From the NCBI RefSeq assembly GCF_002929215.1, contig NZ_PJII01000022.1:1-64000 (forward strand): a stretch of 64,000 nucleotides of DNA. Reading direction: 5' to 3'. This stretch comes from Arthrobacter sp. ZGTC412 (lineage in GTDB: Bacteria > Actinomycetota > Actinomycetes > Actinomycetales > Micrococcaceae). Shown one piece after another: positions 24,257 to 35,156 of this stretch. Position 1 is the stretch's first letter; each line of letters opens with the position of its first letter. The notes beneath the pieces were generated by a model. That model searched no databases and was not told where the DNA came from. It saw only the letters and a list, made by a program, of their open reading frames with translations. The position numbers and the translations under genes were made by a program.

Positions 24257-25045
24257 CTAGAGCTCCGCGAGCCGCAGCCGGCCCACCCGCTCCTGCAGGA
24301 TGCGCTGCGCCTCGGTGCCGAGACCGGGATCGCTGATGACCTCGTCCACTTCCTCGAGTGAGGCGATGGAACTGATGCCCAGCAACCCCCATTTGGTGTG
24401 GTCGGCCAGCACCACGGTTTTGCGTGCGGCGGCCACAAATGCCCGGTCCGTCTCGGCCTCAAGCAGGTTCGGAGTAGTGAACCCTGCGGCGGCATCCATG
24501 CCGTGAACACCAAGGAACAGTAGGTCCAGGTGCAGCTGCTTGAGCGCCCCGGTAGCGATGGGACCCACCAAAGCGTCCGACGGCGTGCGCTCGCCGCCGA
24601 TCAGGATCACGGTGGAGGCGAAGCGGGCGGAACCGGCGGAAGCGCCGTGATGGAACAAGTCCGCGATGCGCACTGAGTTGGTGACCACAGTGATCCGGGG
24701 CCCGTTGGTGAGTTCCTTGGCCAGCGCCCAGGTGGTGGTGCCGGCGCTGAGGCCTACCGCCATGCCTTCCTGCACCAGGCCGGCTGCTTCCACCGCGATA
24801 GCCCGCTTCTCGGCTGTTAGCTGCGTGGATTTCAGGTCGAAGCCGGGCTCGTGGGTACTGGTGTCGCCCGGAATTTTCGCCCCGCCGTGGATGCGCTCAA
24901 GGCGGCCGCCCTCCTCCAGCACTTCGATGTCGCGGCGCACTGTCATCAGGGATACGCCCAGCTGCTGCGCCAGGTCCGAGACCCGGACAACCCGTTCGCG
25001 CTGAAGAGCGTCCAAAATGGCCTGGTGGCGTGCGACGGCGAGCAT
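24257..25045 (-). CDS. DeoR/GlpR-family transcriptional regulator
   Basis: A 262-residue sugar-responsive repressor. The N-terminal helix-turn-helix is canonical (RHQAILDALQRERVVRVSDL followed by LGVSLMTVRRDIEVLEEGG and HGGA). The C-terminal DeoR sensor domain has GLSAGTTTWALAKEL, TNSVRIADL and ADHTKWG, which bind a sugar phosphate. AAGGA lies eight bases upstream of the ATG at 25045. The target genes are not evident: neighbours are the galactosidase/LacI scar and acs. It may have served the lost sugar-utilisation genes. Confidence 0.88.
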   Translation of the reverse strand: MLAVARHQAILDALQRERVVRVSDLAQQLGVSLMTVRRDIEVLEEGGRLERIHGGAKIPGDTSTHEPGFDLKSTQLTAEKRAIAVEAAGLVQEGMAVGLSAGTTTWALAKELTNGPRITVVTNSVRIADLFHHGASAGSARFASTVILIGGERTPSDALVGPIATGALKQLHLDLLFLGVHGMDAAAGFTTPNLLEAETDRAFVAAARKTVVLADHTKWGLLGISSIASLEEVDEVISDPGLGTEAQRILQERVGRLRLAEL

Positions 25046-25090
25046 CTGGGCGATCCTTCAGGGCAGGGGGCAGGGCTGCTCCCAGCATAC

Positions 25091-25133
25091 GACGACGGCG
25101 CCGCCCGACCGTCAGGTGAGCGGCGCCGTCGTC
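25091..25133 (-). terminator. Strong GC hairpin downstream of acs
   Basis: GACGACGGCGCCGC (25091-25104) and GCGGCGCCGTCGTC (25120-25133) form a perfect 14-base-pair stem with a 15-base loop. It sits 16 bases past the acs stop on the minus strand, just before the DeoR gene start. There is no U tract, as is usual for GC-rich actinobacterial terminators. Confidence 0.7.
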
Positions 25134-25148
25134 GTGCGTCTGCTTGGC

Positions 25149-27158
<2,010 letters not shown>

Positions 27159-27305
27159 GTGAACCTCATCATTCATCGATCTTTGCTGCGCGGAGATCCG
27201 CCGCCGGCCGGGCTCCGTCGTCTGCACGACGTTGGGCACCTGCTGGTCACGGACTTCCGCAAAGAGCTGTTCCGGGATCAAGACTAATGCTTGCCCGGCA
27301 GTGCA

Positions 27306-27321
27306 TGTGGGCGGTGTCACA
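27306..27321. promoter_or_regulatory. Crp/GlxR-like binding site upstream of acs
   Basis: TGTGGGCGGTGTCACA matches the Crp/GlxR consensus TGTGA-n6-TCACA in nine of ten half-site positions with the correct 16-base length. It lies about 150 bases upstream of the acs start codon. acs is a known Crp/GlxR target in Corynebacterium and Mycobacterium, and crp is in this window. Confidence 0.5.
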
Positions 27322-27466
27322 GACGACCCCACGAACGGCATTTATTAAGCGATGAATGGTCCCAGGCCCAGTTTCCGGCAGGCGTCCTGCGCCGTGCCCA
27401 GCTAGTGATCAGTCAGGCTGTTGACTAGGCTGAGATGGAATTGTGACTTCACTGCGGACCGCCCTT

Positions 27467-27494
27467 CCCGTCCCGGGCAAGCGCCCGGGACGGG
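27467..27494. other. Perfect 12-base-pair GC hairpin in the leader of the membrane-protein gene
   Basis: CCCGTCCCGGGC (27467-27478), a four-base loop AAGC, and GCCCGGGACGGG (27483-27494). It lies 70 bases upstream of the membrane-protein start. No T tract follows on the plus strand. It may be an attenuator, an mRNA-stabilising leader hairpin, or a terminator for transcripts from the acs side. Confidence 0.5.
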
Positions 27495-27564
27495 TTGGAA
27501 CCGCATTAAGACGGCACGGTTTTGGGGCCACCAGCCCTGGTGCCGCCACGCTAAGGAGAACAGA

Positions 27565-28899
27565 ATGAACCAGCAGAGCTTTGGCCAGAAAACGGGCCCC
27601 GATACTGAGGCAAGCTCAAGCGCCACCGGCGCCGGCCCGGCTTCGGGTAACAGCCAACAGGCCACAACCGGATTGAAGGGCGGCGCGAACGCCCACCAGG
27701 CGGTGCTCGGTCCATTCACCATCCGCGACCTGGCCGTCTTTGCCGGCACTGTCATCCTGTTCGTCGCTTCCCTGCTCCCCATGTTCGGCGGGCGTTACAA
27801 CCTGTGGAACCTGAACAACCTCTTCTTCCTGGGGCTGGGCGTCGTCTTGCCCCTGGCAGTGAGCGCTCTCTTTGCCGCACGAAGGCTGGCGCCGGGCACA
27901 AAGATCCGCATCGGTTCGCTGTCCATTGACCAGTTCGCTTCGGTGGTAGCGGCTTTCGCCGTTGCCTTCTTTTTCCTGTCCGTGGCCGGAGCCTACGTTC
28001 CCAGCCTCCTGGTGGGCCTGATCGGGGCCGTGGTGCTTTTCGCCGTGACGGTCCTTGGCCGGTTCCTTCCGTACATCTCACCGGACTTCCAGGGCCGGGC
28101 CGAAGCCCCGGCGCATGTGGTGGCCCGGGAGGCAGCCGTTCCCGTCCGGAAGCCGCGGGCGCCCAAACCGCCGAAGGCTGAGTCAGGCAAGACAGACTCC
28201 GGCAAGGCTGTGTCCGCTTCCGCTTCCAAGGCAACGGGCGGAGCCCTGTTCGGCGGCGCCGGAGCCGGTTCATCCGCCGTCCAGACCGGCCCCTCGCACC
28301 ACGCACCCGCAACAGCAGCGGTTCCCACTGCCGCGGGCGCCGGGGCCACGGGCGCTGCCCCGGTTTCAACCGCGCCCGAGGCCTCCGACTTCACCTCCGC
28401 AGGCGACCCGGGGCCTGCTACCCAGGCCGCCGACGTCGTCCGCCCCTCCTCGGCTCCGGCCGCTGAAGACACGCAGTTGGGCGACATCCCTACGCCCGCT
28501 GCTGCCGCCCCGGGTGCCTCGGCCCATCAGTCTGCCGGCCATCACGACGGCAATCACAACGGCGGCGCCACTGCTGCGCGTGCGGCGCAGGGGACATGGG
28601 AGCCGCCCGCTGCCACGGCCGTGCACCAGCAGGTCCGTGCCGAAGAGCCCATCGGGGCAACGGTGGACCCGTCGAGCCGGCCGGAGGAATCAGAGGAACA
28701 GCCCATCCACGAGGCTTTCTGGTTTGCTGTGGCGCAGCACCGTACAGCCTTCGACCCCCGCACGGGGGCCCCCGCTTTCGTCATTGAGCCGGGCGGCTGG
28801 GTGCTTGCCCTCGAAGACCGTGGACACGAGTTCCTGGTCCAGCACACCGATGGACGGCTGGGCGTGCTGCGCGACCTCAGCAATATCGAGCGCGGCTAA
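27565..28899 (+). CDS. Four-helix membrane protein with Pro/Ala-rich linker and C-terminal domain
   Basis: A 444-residue protein of unknown function. Residues 1-45 are polar. About four membrane helices span residues 50-170 (DLAVFAGTVILFVASLLPMF, LFFLGLGVVLPLAVSALF, VVAAFAVAFFFLSVAGAYV, LVGLIGAVVLFAVTVLG). A low-complexity Ala/Pro/Gly/Ser linker of about 190 residues follows, with a KPRAPKPPKAE basic start and a His/Asn-rich patch (HHDGNHNGG). A compact, non-repetitive C-terminal domain of about 60 residues (EAFWFAVAQHRTAFDP to LRDLSNIERG) looks conserved. AAGGAG lies six bases before the ATG. nth starts three bases after its stop, so they form an operon. Confidence 0.75.
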   Translation: MNQQSFGQKTGPDTEASSSATGAGPASGNSQQATTGLKGGANAHQAVLGPFTIRDLAVFAGTVILFVASLLPMFGGRYNLWNLNNLFFLGLGVVLPLAVSALFAARRLAPGTKIRIGSLSIDQFASVVAAFAVAFFFLSVAGAYVPSLLVGLIGAVVLFAVTVLGRFLPYISPDFQGRAEAPAHVVAREAAVPVRKPRAPKPPKAESGKTDSGKAVSASASKATGGALFGGAGAGSSAVQTGPSHHAPATAAVPTAAGAGATGAAPVSTAPEASDFTSAGDPGPATQAADVVRPSSAPAAEDTQLGDIPTPAAAAPGASAHQSAGHHDGNHNGGATAARAAQGTWEPPAATAVHQQVRAEEPIGATVDPSSRPEESEEQPIHEAFWFAVAQHRTAFDPRTGAPAFVIEPGGWVLALEDRGHEFLVQHTDGRLGVLRDLSNIERG

Positions 28900-28902
28900 C
28901 AC

Positions 28903-29760
28903 ATGGCCTCGCCCCGGGCTTCAGGGGCCGGCGGAGTGACAGCACCCGCCGGCCCGGCTCCAGGCATGCCCGCGGTCTCCGCGGAGTCGATGCTTGGCCT
29001 GAAGCGGCGCGCGAGGCGCATCAACAGGGCATTGGCCGAGAAGTACCCCTACGCCCACGCGGAGCTTGATTTCCGCAACCCGTTCGAACTGCTGGTGGCC
29101 ACTGTCCTGTCGGCGCAGACCACCGACGTCACCGTCAACCAAATCACGCCCCTGCTGTTCACCCGATTCCCGGACCCGAGATCCATGGCGGAAGCGGATC
29201 CGGCCGTGGTCGAAGAAATTATCAAGCCCACGGGCTTCTTCCGGGCCAAGACACGGAACCTGATCGCGTTGTGCACCCGGGTGGTGGACGAATACAACGG
29301 CGTGGTGCCGGGGCGGCTGGAGGACCTGGTGACGCTGCCGGGCGTGGGGCGGAAGACTGCCAACGTAGTGCTCGGCAACGCCTTCGGCATCCCCGGCATC
29401 ACTGTAGACACCCACTTTGGCCGCCTTGCCCGCCGGTTCGGCTGGACCCAGTCCGAGGACCCGGTCCAGATCGAGTACGACGTCGCCGAACTTTTCGAGA
29501 AGCGGGACTGGACCATGCTGTCCCACCGGGTGGTGTTCCACGGGCGGCGCGTGTGCCACTCCCGGAAGCCTGCCTGCGGTGCTTGCCCCGTGGCGAACTG
29601 GTGCCCCAGCTACGGTCTGGGCGAAACAGACCCCGTCAAGGCAGCGAAGCTGCTCAAGTACGAACTCGCTCCGGGCAGCGAAGCCCTGCTGTCGCAACTG
29701 TTGGCCGAAACGGACAGGGCCGCTGAAATCAGGATGGAATCCCAGAAGAGGACACCTTGA
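28903..29760 (+). CDS. nth: Endonuclease III (DNA glycosylase/AP lyase)
   Basis: A 285-residue base-excision repair enzyme that removes oxidised pyrimidines. The HhH motif [15 protein letters not shown] carries the catalytic Lys, and [11 protein letters not shown] the catalytic Asp. The C-terminal [4Fe-4S] loop is C-x6-C-x2-C-x5-C in [17 protein letters not shown]. An N-terminal extension of about 30 residues is typical of actinobacterial homologues. It ends overlapping the next gene by four bases (TTGA), so it is coupled to the Nudix CoA pyrophosphatase, an association common in Actinobacteria. Confidence 0.95.
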   Translation: MASPRASGAGGVTAPAGPAPGMPAVSAESMLGLKRRARRINRALAEKYPYAHAELDFRNPFELLVATVLSAQTTDVTVNQITPLLFTRFPDPRSMAEADPAVVEEIIKPTGFFRAKTRNLIALCTRVVDEYNGVVPGRLEDLVTLPGVGRKTANVVLGNAFGIPGITVDTHFGRLARRFGWTQSEDPVQIEYDVAELFEKRDWTMLSHRVVFHGRRVCHSRKPACGACPVANWCPSYGLGETDPVKAAKLLKYELAPGSEALLSQLLAETDRAAEIRMESQKRTP

Positions 29761-30434
29761 GCGCCCGTGATGACCTGATCGATTTTGCCCGCAGGGCAGG
29801 GGCCGGATCCGCGGCGGCCCCGGACCCCCTGTGGGCCGCCCTCACCGTTGATGCGCAGCGGGCGCGCAGGGCTGCCGTCCTGATGCTTTTCGGTGCGCTG
29901 GATGACGTTCCGGCGGTGTCCGGGAAACCGCTGGCACCGGCAGACCTTGATGTCCTGTTGCTGGAGCGGGCCCACACCCTGGGATCCCACCCCGGCCAGG
30001 TGGCCTTCCCGGGCGGCAGCATTGACGCCCGGGAAACGCCGGTACAGGCAGCTTTGCGCGAAGCGGAAGAGGAAACGGGCCTCGACTCAGACGGTGTGGA
30101 GGTGCTGGGCACCCTGCAGGAGCTTGGCCTTGCCCACAGCAACTTCCTCGTCACCCCAGTGCTCGGGTGGTGGCGGTCGCCGTCGCCCGTCCGTGTGGTG
30201 GATTACGCCGAATCCGCCCAGGTGTTCCGGGTACCCGTGCGGGACCTCCTGGATCCGGACAACAGGGTCATGGCCACCGTCCGCCGGGCCGGGCATACTT
30301 TCGACAGCCCGGCTTTCACCGTCAACGGCGTGGTGGTGTGGGGGTTTACCGGAATTGTCCTGAATGGCCTTTTTGAACAGCTCGGCTGGGCTGTGCCCTG
30401 GGACCGGAGCCGGGTCCATCCGATGGGTGTCTGA
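29757..30434 (+). CDS. Nudix CoA pyrophosphatase (NudL/NUDT7-8 type)
   Basis: A 225-residue Nudix hydrolase expected to cleave CoA and acyl-CoA to 4'-phosphopantetheine derivatives and 3',5'-ADP. The CoA-specific pre-box [20 protein letters not shown] and the Nudix box [24 protein letters not shown] are both complete. The start is TTG at 29757, overlapping the nth stop, so translation is coupled. It converges on a small DUF1508-like gene 45 bases downstream. The family assignment is secure; cellular substrate range is not. Confidence 0.9.
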   Translation: MSARDDLIDFARRAGAGSAAAPDPLWAALTVDAQRARRAAVLMLFGALDDVPAVSGKPLAPADLDVLLLERAHTLGSHPGQVAFPGGSIDARETPVQAALREAEEETGLDSDGVEVLGTLQELGLAHSNFLVTPVLGWWRSPSPVRVVDYAESAQVFRVPVRDLLDPDNRVMATVRRAGHTFDSPAFTVNGVVVWGFTGIVLNGLFEQLGWAVPWDRSRVHPMGV

Positions 30435-30479
30435 CTGCCGGGGTGCTGGCCTCGGCTGGCGTTCTTGCCTCGACTGGTG

Positions 30480-30668
30480 TCAGGCCTGCTGGCGGAGGTC
30501 CACCACTATTCCCGTGGCCGCGTTCTCCCGCATGGCGTTGATGCCCTCCAGCAATGTATTGAGGGACTTGAAGTTCGGTGAGACGGCAACGATGTTGCCC
30601 TCCCCGTCCGTCAGCCGAAGCCGGTACGACTCGTCCCCTACCCGATGAATTTCAAACCTGCCCGCCAT
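30480..30668 (-). CDS. DUF1508 (YegP-like) small protein
   Basis: A 62-residue single DUF1508 repeat: MAGRFEIHRVGDESYRLRL, then NIVAVSPNFKSLNTLLEGI and GIVVDLR. E. coli YegP has two such repeats, while single-repeat forms are common in Actinobacteria. The biochemical function is unknown. GGGGAGG lies eight bases before the ATG, a strong ribosome binding site. It converges on the Nudix gene and is followed upstream, on the same strand, by the polymerase-like gene, whose stop lies 173 bases away. Confidence 0.85.
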   Translation of the reverse strand: MAGRFEIHRVGDESYRLRLTDGEGNIVAVSPNFKSLNTLLEGINAMRENAATGIVVDLRQQA

Positions 30669-30841
30669 CTGCCGGACCTCCCCTTGGTGTGCGTCGTTGC
30701 ATCAACCTTTGGACCGATCTGTTTCAGTCACCACAAGACTGTAACCCGGCTCACGGCGCCCCGGCGAGCTACTGCCGGGTAGGTTACTTTTCTCGACAAA
30801 TGTCGCTTGAGGGGCGTCGGGTGCCACTCCCGGGGAAGGCC

Positions 30842-32560
30842 CTACTTTGCTCGGTCGTATGAATCGACCACTGCCACACTCACTGGAAACTCCACGGGAA
30901 TAGGTCCGAACAGCAGGTCCTTGGCCGCGCAGGCGGCATCCTCGATTGCTTTGATACAGACATCCACCAGGTGCTCAGGCGCGTGGACCATCACTTCGTC
31001 GTGGAGGAAGAAAACAAGTTCCGCCCGGACCGGACCATCCGCGCCCAAAGCGCGCAGCCGCCGTCGTAATTCCGCAAGCCAGCAGGCTGCCCAGTCCGCC
31101 GCGGAGCCCTGGACCACGAAGTTCCGCGTGAAACGACCCCTGGAACGGGCAATAGATTCCGCGCGGCGCTGTTCCTCCGCCGACGACGAGCGCTGGCTCT
31201 GGTACCAGCGTTCCGACGGCGGCGGGGAGCTGCGGCCCAGCCTGGTGGTGACCGTTCCGCCGGACTCGCCGGCGCGGGCCGCCCGTTCCACGAAGTCCAC
31301 GGCCCGGGGATAGGTCCTGGCGAGCTGCGGCATGAGGCGCCCGGCTTCACCGGAGGTGGCTCCGTACATGGCCCCCAGCAGCGCTACTTTCGCTTTTGCG
31401 CGGTCCCCGCCGAACCCCTTGGCGGCGATACCTGAGTAGAGGTCCTGGTCCCTGGCAGCCTCGGCCATCGTCGAGTCCTTTGCAAGCGCCACCAGGACGC
31501 GGGGCTCGAGCTGTGAGGCGTCTGCGACGATCAGTTTGTAGCCGGGATCGGCGTGCACGGCGCCGCGGATCTGGCGCGGTATCTGCAGGGCGCCACCGCC
31601 CCTGGATGCCCAGCGGCCCGAAACAACGCCGCCCACAACGTACTCCGGGCGGAACCGGCCGCCGGCCACCCACGCGTCAAGCCAGGCCCAGCCGTTGGCT
31701 GCGTGCAGCCGGGAAAGCTTTTTGTAGGCCAGGAGCGGGGCGATGGCGGGGTGCTTGGATTCCTTCAGCTCCCACTGCCGGGTGCTTTTGACTTCGATCC
31801 CGTTCCGGTGGAGGGCACGCATCAGGTCCTGCGGGGAATCCGGGTTCAGGGTTGGCGCGTTCAACAGGCCGCGCAGTTCGAGGTTCAAGGCCTCAAGTTT
31901 GGCCGGGCGGTGGCCCATGGGCGGGCGGGGCCCAAGATGATCAGCCAGGATCTCCTCATGCAGGTCCTCCCGCCAGGGGACTCCGGCGTGCTGCATCTCA
32001 GCGGCGATCATGGCGCTGGCTGATTCAGCGGCCAGGAGAAGCTGAAGCCGGTTGCGCCGGTTCTCCTCGGGGCTGACGGACGCCAGGGCAACCTGCTGGG
32101 CCGCGTATTCCTCCCGGAGGTCCTCCAGAGTACGCCGGCGCCCGACGCCGGCGTCCGGATCATCGAAAAGGGCGCCCTGTTCGGGTGGCGGCGGAGGCGG
32201 CTGGAGGGCCCGGGGTGGCTGTTGCGGGTCATCGAGCGTGACCTGGTCCGCGTTCAGGGCATATTCGGTATGGGCGGTGAACTGCGAATGGGCCAGGATA
32301 CTTCCGCGCAAACTCAGGTCGTGGCACCGGTCCAGTTCCACCCCGGACGCCAACAGGGACGGGTACCAGTCCTGCGTCCGGTGCCAGATCCAGCGGGGAG
32401 GCTGACCGCCCTGCCGCCGGCGTTCCAGTCCACGCACGACGGCGGGCAGTTCACTCGCGGGAACAGGCCGGGGTTCCGGGTTGGAAGGATGGGGGCGGCC
32501 GGCCTGAGTGAGTTCCTGCAGGACCGCGCCCTGGGGGTGGGCGGCCAGCAGGAGGTACAT
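30842..32560 (-). CDS. Family A DNA polymerase-like protein, degenerate exonuclease domain
   Basis: A 572-residue protein related to the C-terminal part of DNA polymerase I, of the type annotated as bifunctional 3'-5' exonuclease/DNA polymerase in Actinobacteria. It lacks the 5' nuclease. The N-terminal 160 residues resemble an exonuclease fold without obvious catalytic carboxylates. The polymerase motifs are A, VADASQLEPR with its Asp; B, an O helix DRAKAKVALLGAMYG with Arg, Lys and Tyr kept but Leu in place of the selectivity Phe (Taq F667); and C, FFLHDEV with the second catalytic Asp. It is probably an active but unusual repair polymerase. It is divergent from the CpaE-like gene, 134 bases away. 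Confidence 0.85.
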   Translation of the reverse strand: MYLLLAAHPQGAVLQELTQAGRPHPSNPEPRPVPASELPAVVRGLERRRQGGQPPRWIWHRTQDWYPSLLASGVELDRCHDLSLRGSILAHSQFTAHTEYALNADQVTLDDPQQPPRALQPPPPPPEQGALFDDPDAGVGRRRTLEDLREEYAAQQVALASVSPEENRRNRLQLLLAAESASAMIAAEMQHAGVPWREDLHEEILADHLGPRPPMGHRPAKLEALNLELRGLLNAPTLNPDSPQDLMRALHRNGIEVKSTRQWELKESKHPAIAPLLAYKKLSRLHAANGWAWLDAWVAGGRFRPEYVVGGVVSGRWASRGGGALQIPRQIRGAVHADPGYKLIVADASQLEPRVLVALAKDSTMAEAARDQDLYSGIAAKGFGGDRAKAKVALLGAMYGATSGEAGRLMPQLARTYPRAVDFVERAARAGESGGTVTTRLGRSSPPPSERWYQSQRSSSAEEQRRAESIARSRGRFTRNFVVQGSAADWAACWLAELRRRLRALGADGPVRAELVFFLHDEVMVHAPEHLVDVCIKAIEDAACAAKDLLFGPIPVEFPVSVAVVDSYDRAK

Positions 32561-32694
32561 GCTTCAATTCTGCCTTGTCCTCGAGGCCTCTTCCGCCGGT
32601 TGACTCTTCCTGCACAGGGCTGTTGGGACCGGCGTTGTCCACATACGGACCCGGTCTCCTTATCCATGCGGGGCAGCGGGTGGACAGTGGCTTC

Positions 32695-33894
32695 ATGAGC
32701 AGGCACCAGCTAACCCCCTCCCACTCTGATCCAGGCCGGTCCACGCCGTCGGCCCGGCGGGTTGCCGATGAGCTTCCGCCGGGCGCGGCCGCTTCCGCCG
32801 GGAATCCGGTAGGGAGTGGCGGGGCCTGGCTGCCGGACGGGGCGGAAGAAGTGCTGCTGGTTAGCTCATCCGCCTTTCTGCGCGCGGAAGTGGAGCGTAT
32901 TGTCGCGGCGGCCGGAGCCCACCTTCGCGTGGTGGCCGATGCACTTGAGGGCGGCAGGTACTGGGACGGGGCAGCGGCAGTTCTGGTGGGGAGTGACATC
33001 CGGGAACTGCCGCCCCGGCGGCGGGCACCAGCCGTCCTGGTGGGACTGGATGGGGAAGGGGACAGCCTGTGGCACCTCGCTGCAGCCCTCGGGGCCGAGC
33101 GGGTGGCAGTACTGCCGGATGCCGCTGCATGGCTCGCCGACCACCTGAGCCGCTCGCGATCACCCGGCCCTGGCGGACTCATCCTCGGGGTGACCGGCGG
33201 GTGCGGCGGGGCCGGAGCCACCACGGCCGCCATCTGGATAGCACAGGCGGCCGCCGGGATGGGAGCCCGTGTTCTGCTGGTTGACGGCGACCCTTGGGGC
33301 GGCGGGCTGGAACTTGCCATCGCCGCGGAAGAGAGCACCGGCCTGCGGTGGCCTGACCTTTCTGAAGCCCGCGGCAGCATCGATCCCGGCCAGCTTTCTG
33401 ATGCCCTTCCCGTTTCAGGAGGGTTCTCGTTCCTGTCCTGGCCAGCCAGCCGGGAACAGCCCGTTCAAGTGGCAGCTGCTACCACCGCCGGGGTCCTTGA
33501 TGCCGCCCGCCGTGGCTATGAGCTGGTTGTCGTCGACATTGGCAGGGGGACAGGGCCGCTGCAGGCCTATGCCTGGGACTGTGACCGCATTCTGATGGTG
33601 GTTCCCGCGCAGCTGAAGGCGGCCGTTGCAGGGGTACGACTGATGCAGGAATTTCCGCCGATTGAGGCTGCACTTCTGGTGCGGGGGAAGCCAGGCGCCG
33701 CACTGGACGGCTCACTAATTTCCGAGGCCATCGGGCTTCCCGTGCAGGGACGCGTACCTGAGCTCCGCGGTGTCAGTGCGGCCATGGAGTCCGGCCGCCT
33801 CCTGGATCTGGGCAGGCGGCGAAGTGTCCGGCATTTTGCTGCCTCGGTGCTCGATTCCCTCGGGGACGAGTTGCCGGCAGGGGAGCGCGGATGA
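32695..33894 (+). CDS. CpaE-like ATPase of the helicase/secretion tad neighbourhood
   Basis: A 399-residue MinD/ParA-type ATPase. The N-terminal third resembles a receiver-like domain (VLLVSSSAFLRAEVERIVA). The P-loop domain begins ILGVTGGCGGAGATTAAIWIA, a deviant Walker A, with LLVDGDPWGGGLE as Walker A' and VVVDIGRGTGP as Walker B. In Tad systems CpaE places the pilus machine at the pole or septum. The ATG at 32695 has no strong ribosome binding site. It overlaps tadA by four bases, starting a tightly coupled tad cluster. Confidence 0.85.
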   Translation: MSRHQLTPSHSDPGRSTPSARRVADELPPGAAASAGNPVGSGGAWLPDGAEEVLLVSSSAFLRAEVERIVAAAGAHLRVVADALEGGRYWDGAAAVLVGSDIRELPPRRRAPAVLVGLDGEGDSLWHLAAALGAERVAVLPDAAAWLADHLSRSRSPGPGGLILGVTGGCGGAGATTAAIWIAQAAAGMGARVLLVDGDPWGGGLELAIAAEESTGLRWPDLSEARGSIDPGQLSDALPVSGGFSFLSWPASREQPVQVAAATTAGVLDAARRGYELVVVDIGRGTGPLQAYAWDCDRILMVVPAQLKAAVAGVRLMQEFPPIEAALLVRGKPGAALDGSLISEAIGLPVQGRVPELRGVSAAMESGRLLDLGRRRSVRHFAASVLDSLGDELPAGERG

Positions 33895-35156
33895 AGCAGC
33901 AACCTTCCCCTTACGGAGCTGGGCAGGCGGATGGGCTGCGGCTGCGTACCCGGAACTTTGAGGGGCATCGCCGTGATCCGCGCCGGGAAACTCGCCCTCC
34001 ACTGGACTCCGGGCTGCTGGAATCGGTCCGCGAGTCCATGATGGCGGACGCCGGGGTGGTGACTCCCTCCCGGGTGGCGGCCGCCGTGCAGGCCACCGGG
34101 AAGTTGTTGGGCACGGCGGGTTCGCTCGCGGCGGTGGAGCGGATCAGCGCCGAGTTGAACGGCCTGGGACCTCTGCAGGTGCTCACCCGCGACCCGGCAG
34201 TCACGGACATCTTTGTTAATGCACCGGACGCTGTCTGGGTGGACCGTGGCCGGGGCATTGAACGCGTTCCCGTGGTTTTTGGCGACGAGGCGCAGCTGCG
34301 GGCGCTTGCCTGCAGGCTGGTTGCTGCGGGCGGGCGGCGCCTGGATGACGGCTCGCCCTGCGTGGACGTGCGGTTGCCGGGCGGCTACCGTGTCCATGCC
34401 GTGCTGCCGCCGGTGTCCACCGCCGGAACCCTGCTCAGTGTCAGGATCCGCCGCGAGCGCGTATTCACGATGGAGGAACTCCGGGCGGCCGGCCTGTTCG
34501 GTCCTTTCGTCAAGGACATTTTGGCAAGGGTGCTGGAGCATCGGCTGAGTTTCCTGATCAGTGGCGCCACCGGTTCCGGCAAGACCACGCTGCTGTCCAC
34601 CTTGCTGGGTCTCTGTGCCCCGGAGGAGCGGCTGGTCCTCATTGAGGATGCTTCCGAACTGAACCCGGTCCATCCGCATGTGGTTTCCCTCGAATCCCGG
34701 CATGGAAATCTTGAAGGCGGCGGTGAAGTGGGCCTGGGCGAGCTTGTCCGGCAGGCCCTGCGCATGAGGCCTGACCGGCTGGTGGTGGGGGAGTGCCGTG
34801 GTGCTGAGGTAAGGGAACTGCTCACTGCAATGAACACCGGCCACAGCGGCGGGGGCGGAACTATCCATGCGAACACTGCCACCGCAGTTCCCGCGCGGCT
34901 TACCGCACTTGGTGCGCTGGCCGGCTTGAGCCCGGACGGGGTGCGGCTTCAGGCGTCCAGCGCCCTGGACGTGGTGATCCATGTCGAAAGAACCATCCGC
35001 GGCAGGGAAGTGACGTGCGTTGGCGTCGTCGACGACGGCCCCGACGGCCTGCGCGTCCTGCCTGCTATGGAAGCACCTGCAGGCGTCCCCGTTCCCGGCC
35101 CGGGATGGCCGGCCCTCGCGGGCCGGCTTGGACTCGATCCCGGGGAACCACTGTGA
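33891..35156 (+). CDS. tadA: TadA/CpaF-family secretion ATPase
   Basis: A 421-residue hexameric ATPase that powers Flp/tight-adherence pilus assembly at the cytoplasmic face of the membrane. The Walker A is ISGATGSGKTTLLSTLL, followed by IEDASELNP (Asp box), the VSLESRHGN segment, the Walker B RLVVGECRGAE, and the His box NTGHSGGGGTIHANT. The N-terminal N1 domain (DPAVTDIFVNAPDAVWVDRG) is complete. The start overlaps the CpaE-like stop by ATGA, and its own end overlaps tadB by GTGA. Confidence 0.93.
   Translation: MKQQPSPYGAGQADGLRLRTRNFEGHRRDPRRETRPPLDSGLLESVRESMMADAGVVTPSRVAAAVQATGKLLGTAGSLAAVERISAELNGLGPLQVLTRDPAVTDIFVNAPDAVWVDRGRGIERVPVVFGDEAQLRALACRLVAAGGRRLDDGSPCVDVRLPGGYRVHAVLPPVSTAGTLLSVRIRRERVFTMEELRAAGLFGPFVKDILARVLEHRLSFLISGATGSGKTTLLSTLLGLCAPEERLVLIEDASELNPVHPHVVSLESRHGNLEGGGEVGLGELVRQALRMRPDRLVVGECRGAEVRELLTAMNTGHSGGGGTIHANTATAVPARLTALGALAGLSPDGVRLQASSALDVVIHVERTIRGREVTCVGVVDDGPDGLRVLPAMEAPAGVPVPGPGWPALAGRLGLDPGEPL

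Larger units (their letters stand above)
27159..27564. other. Divergent intergenic region between acs and a membrane-protein gene
   Basis: About 400 bases without an accepted gene. From left to right it holds the acs leader, a Crp-like site (27306-27321), a strong 12-base-pair hairpin (27467-27494) and the AAGGAG ribosome binding site (27553-27558) of the membrane-protein gene. Open frames here are extensions of the two flanking genes without conserved sequence. Confidence 0.7.
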
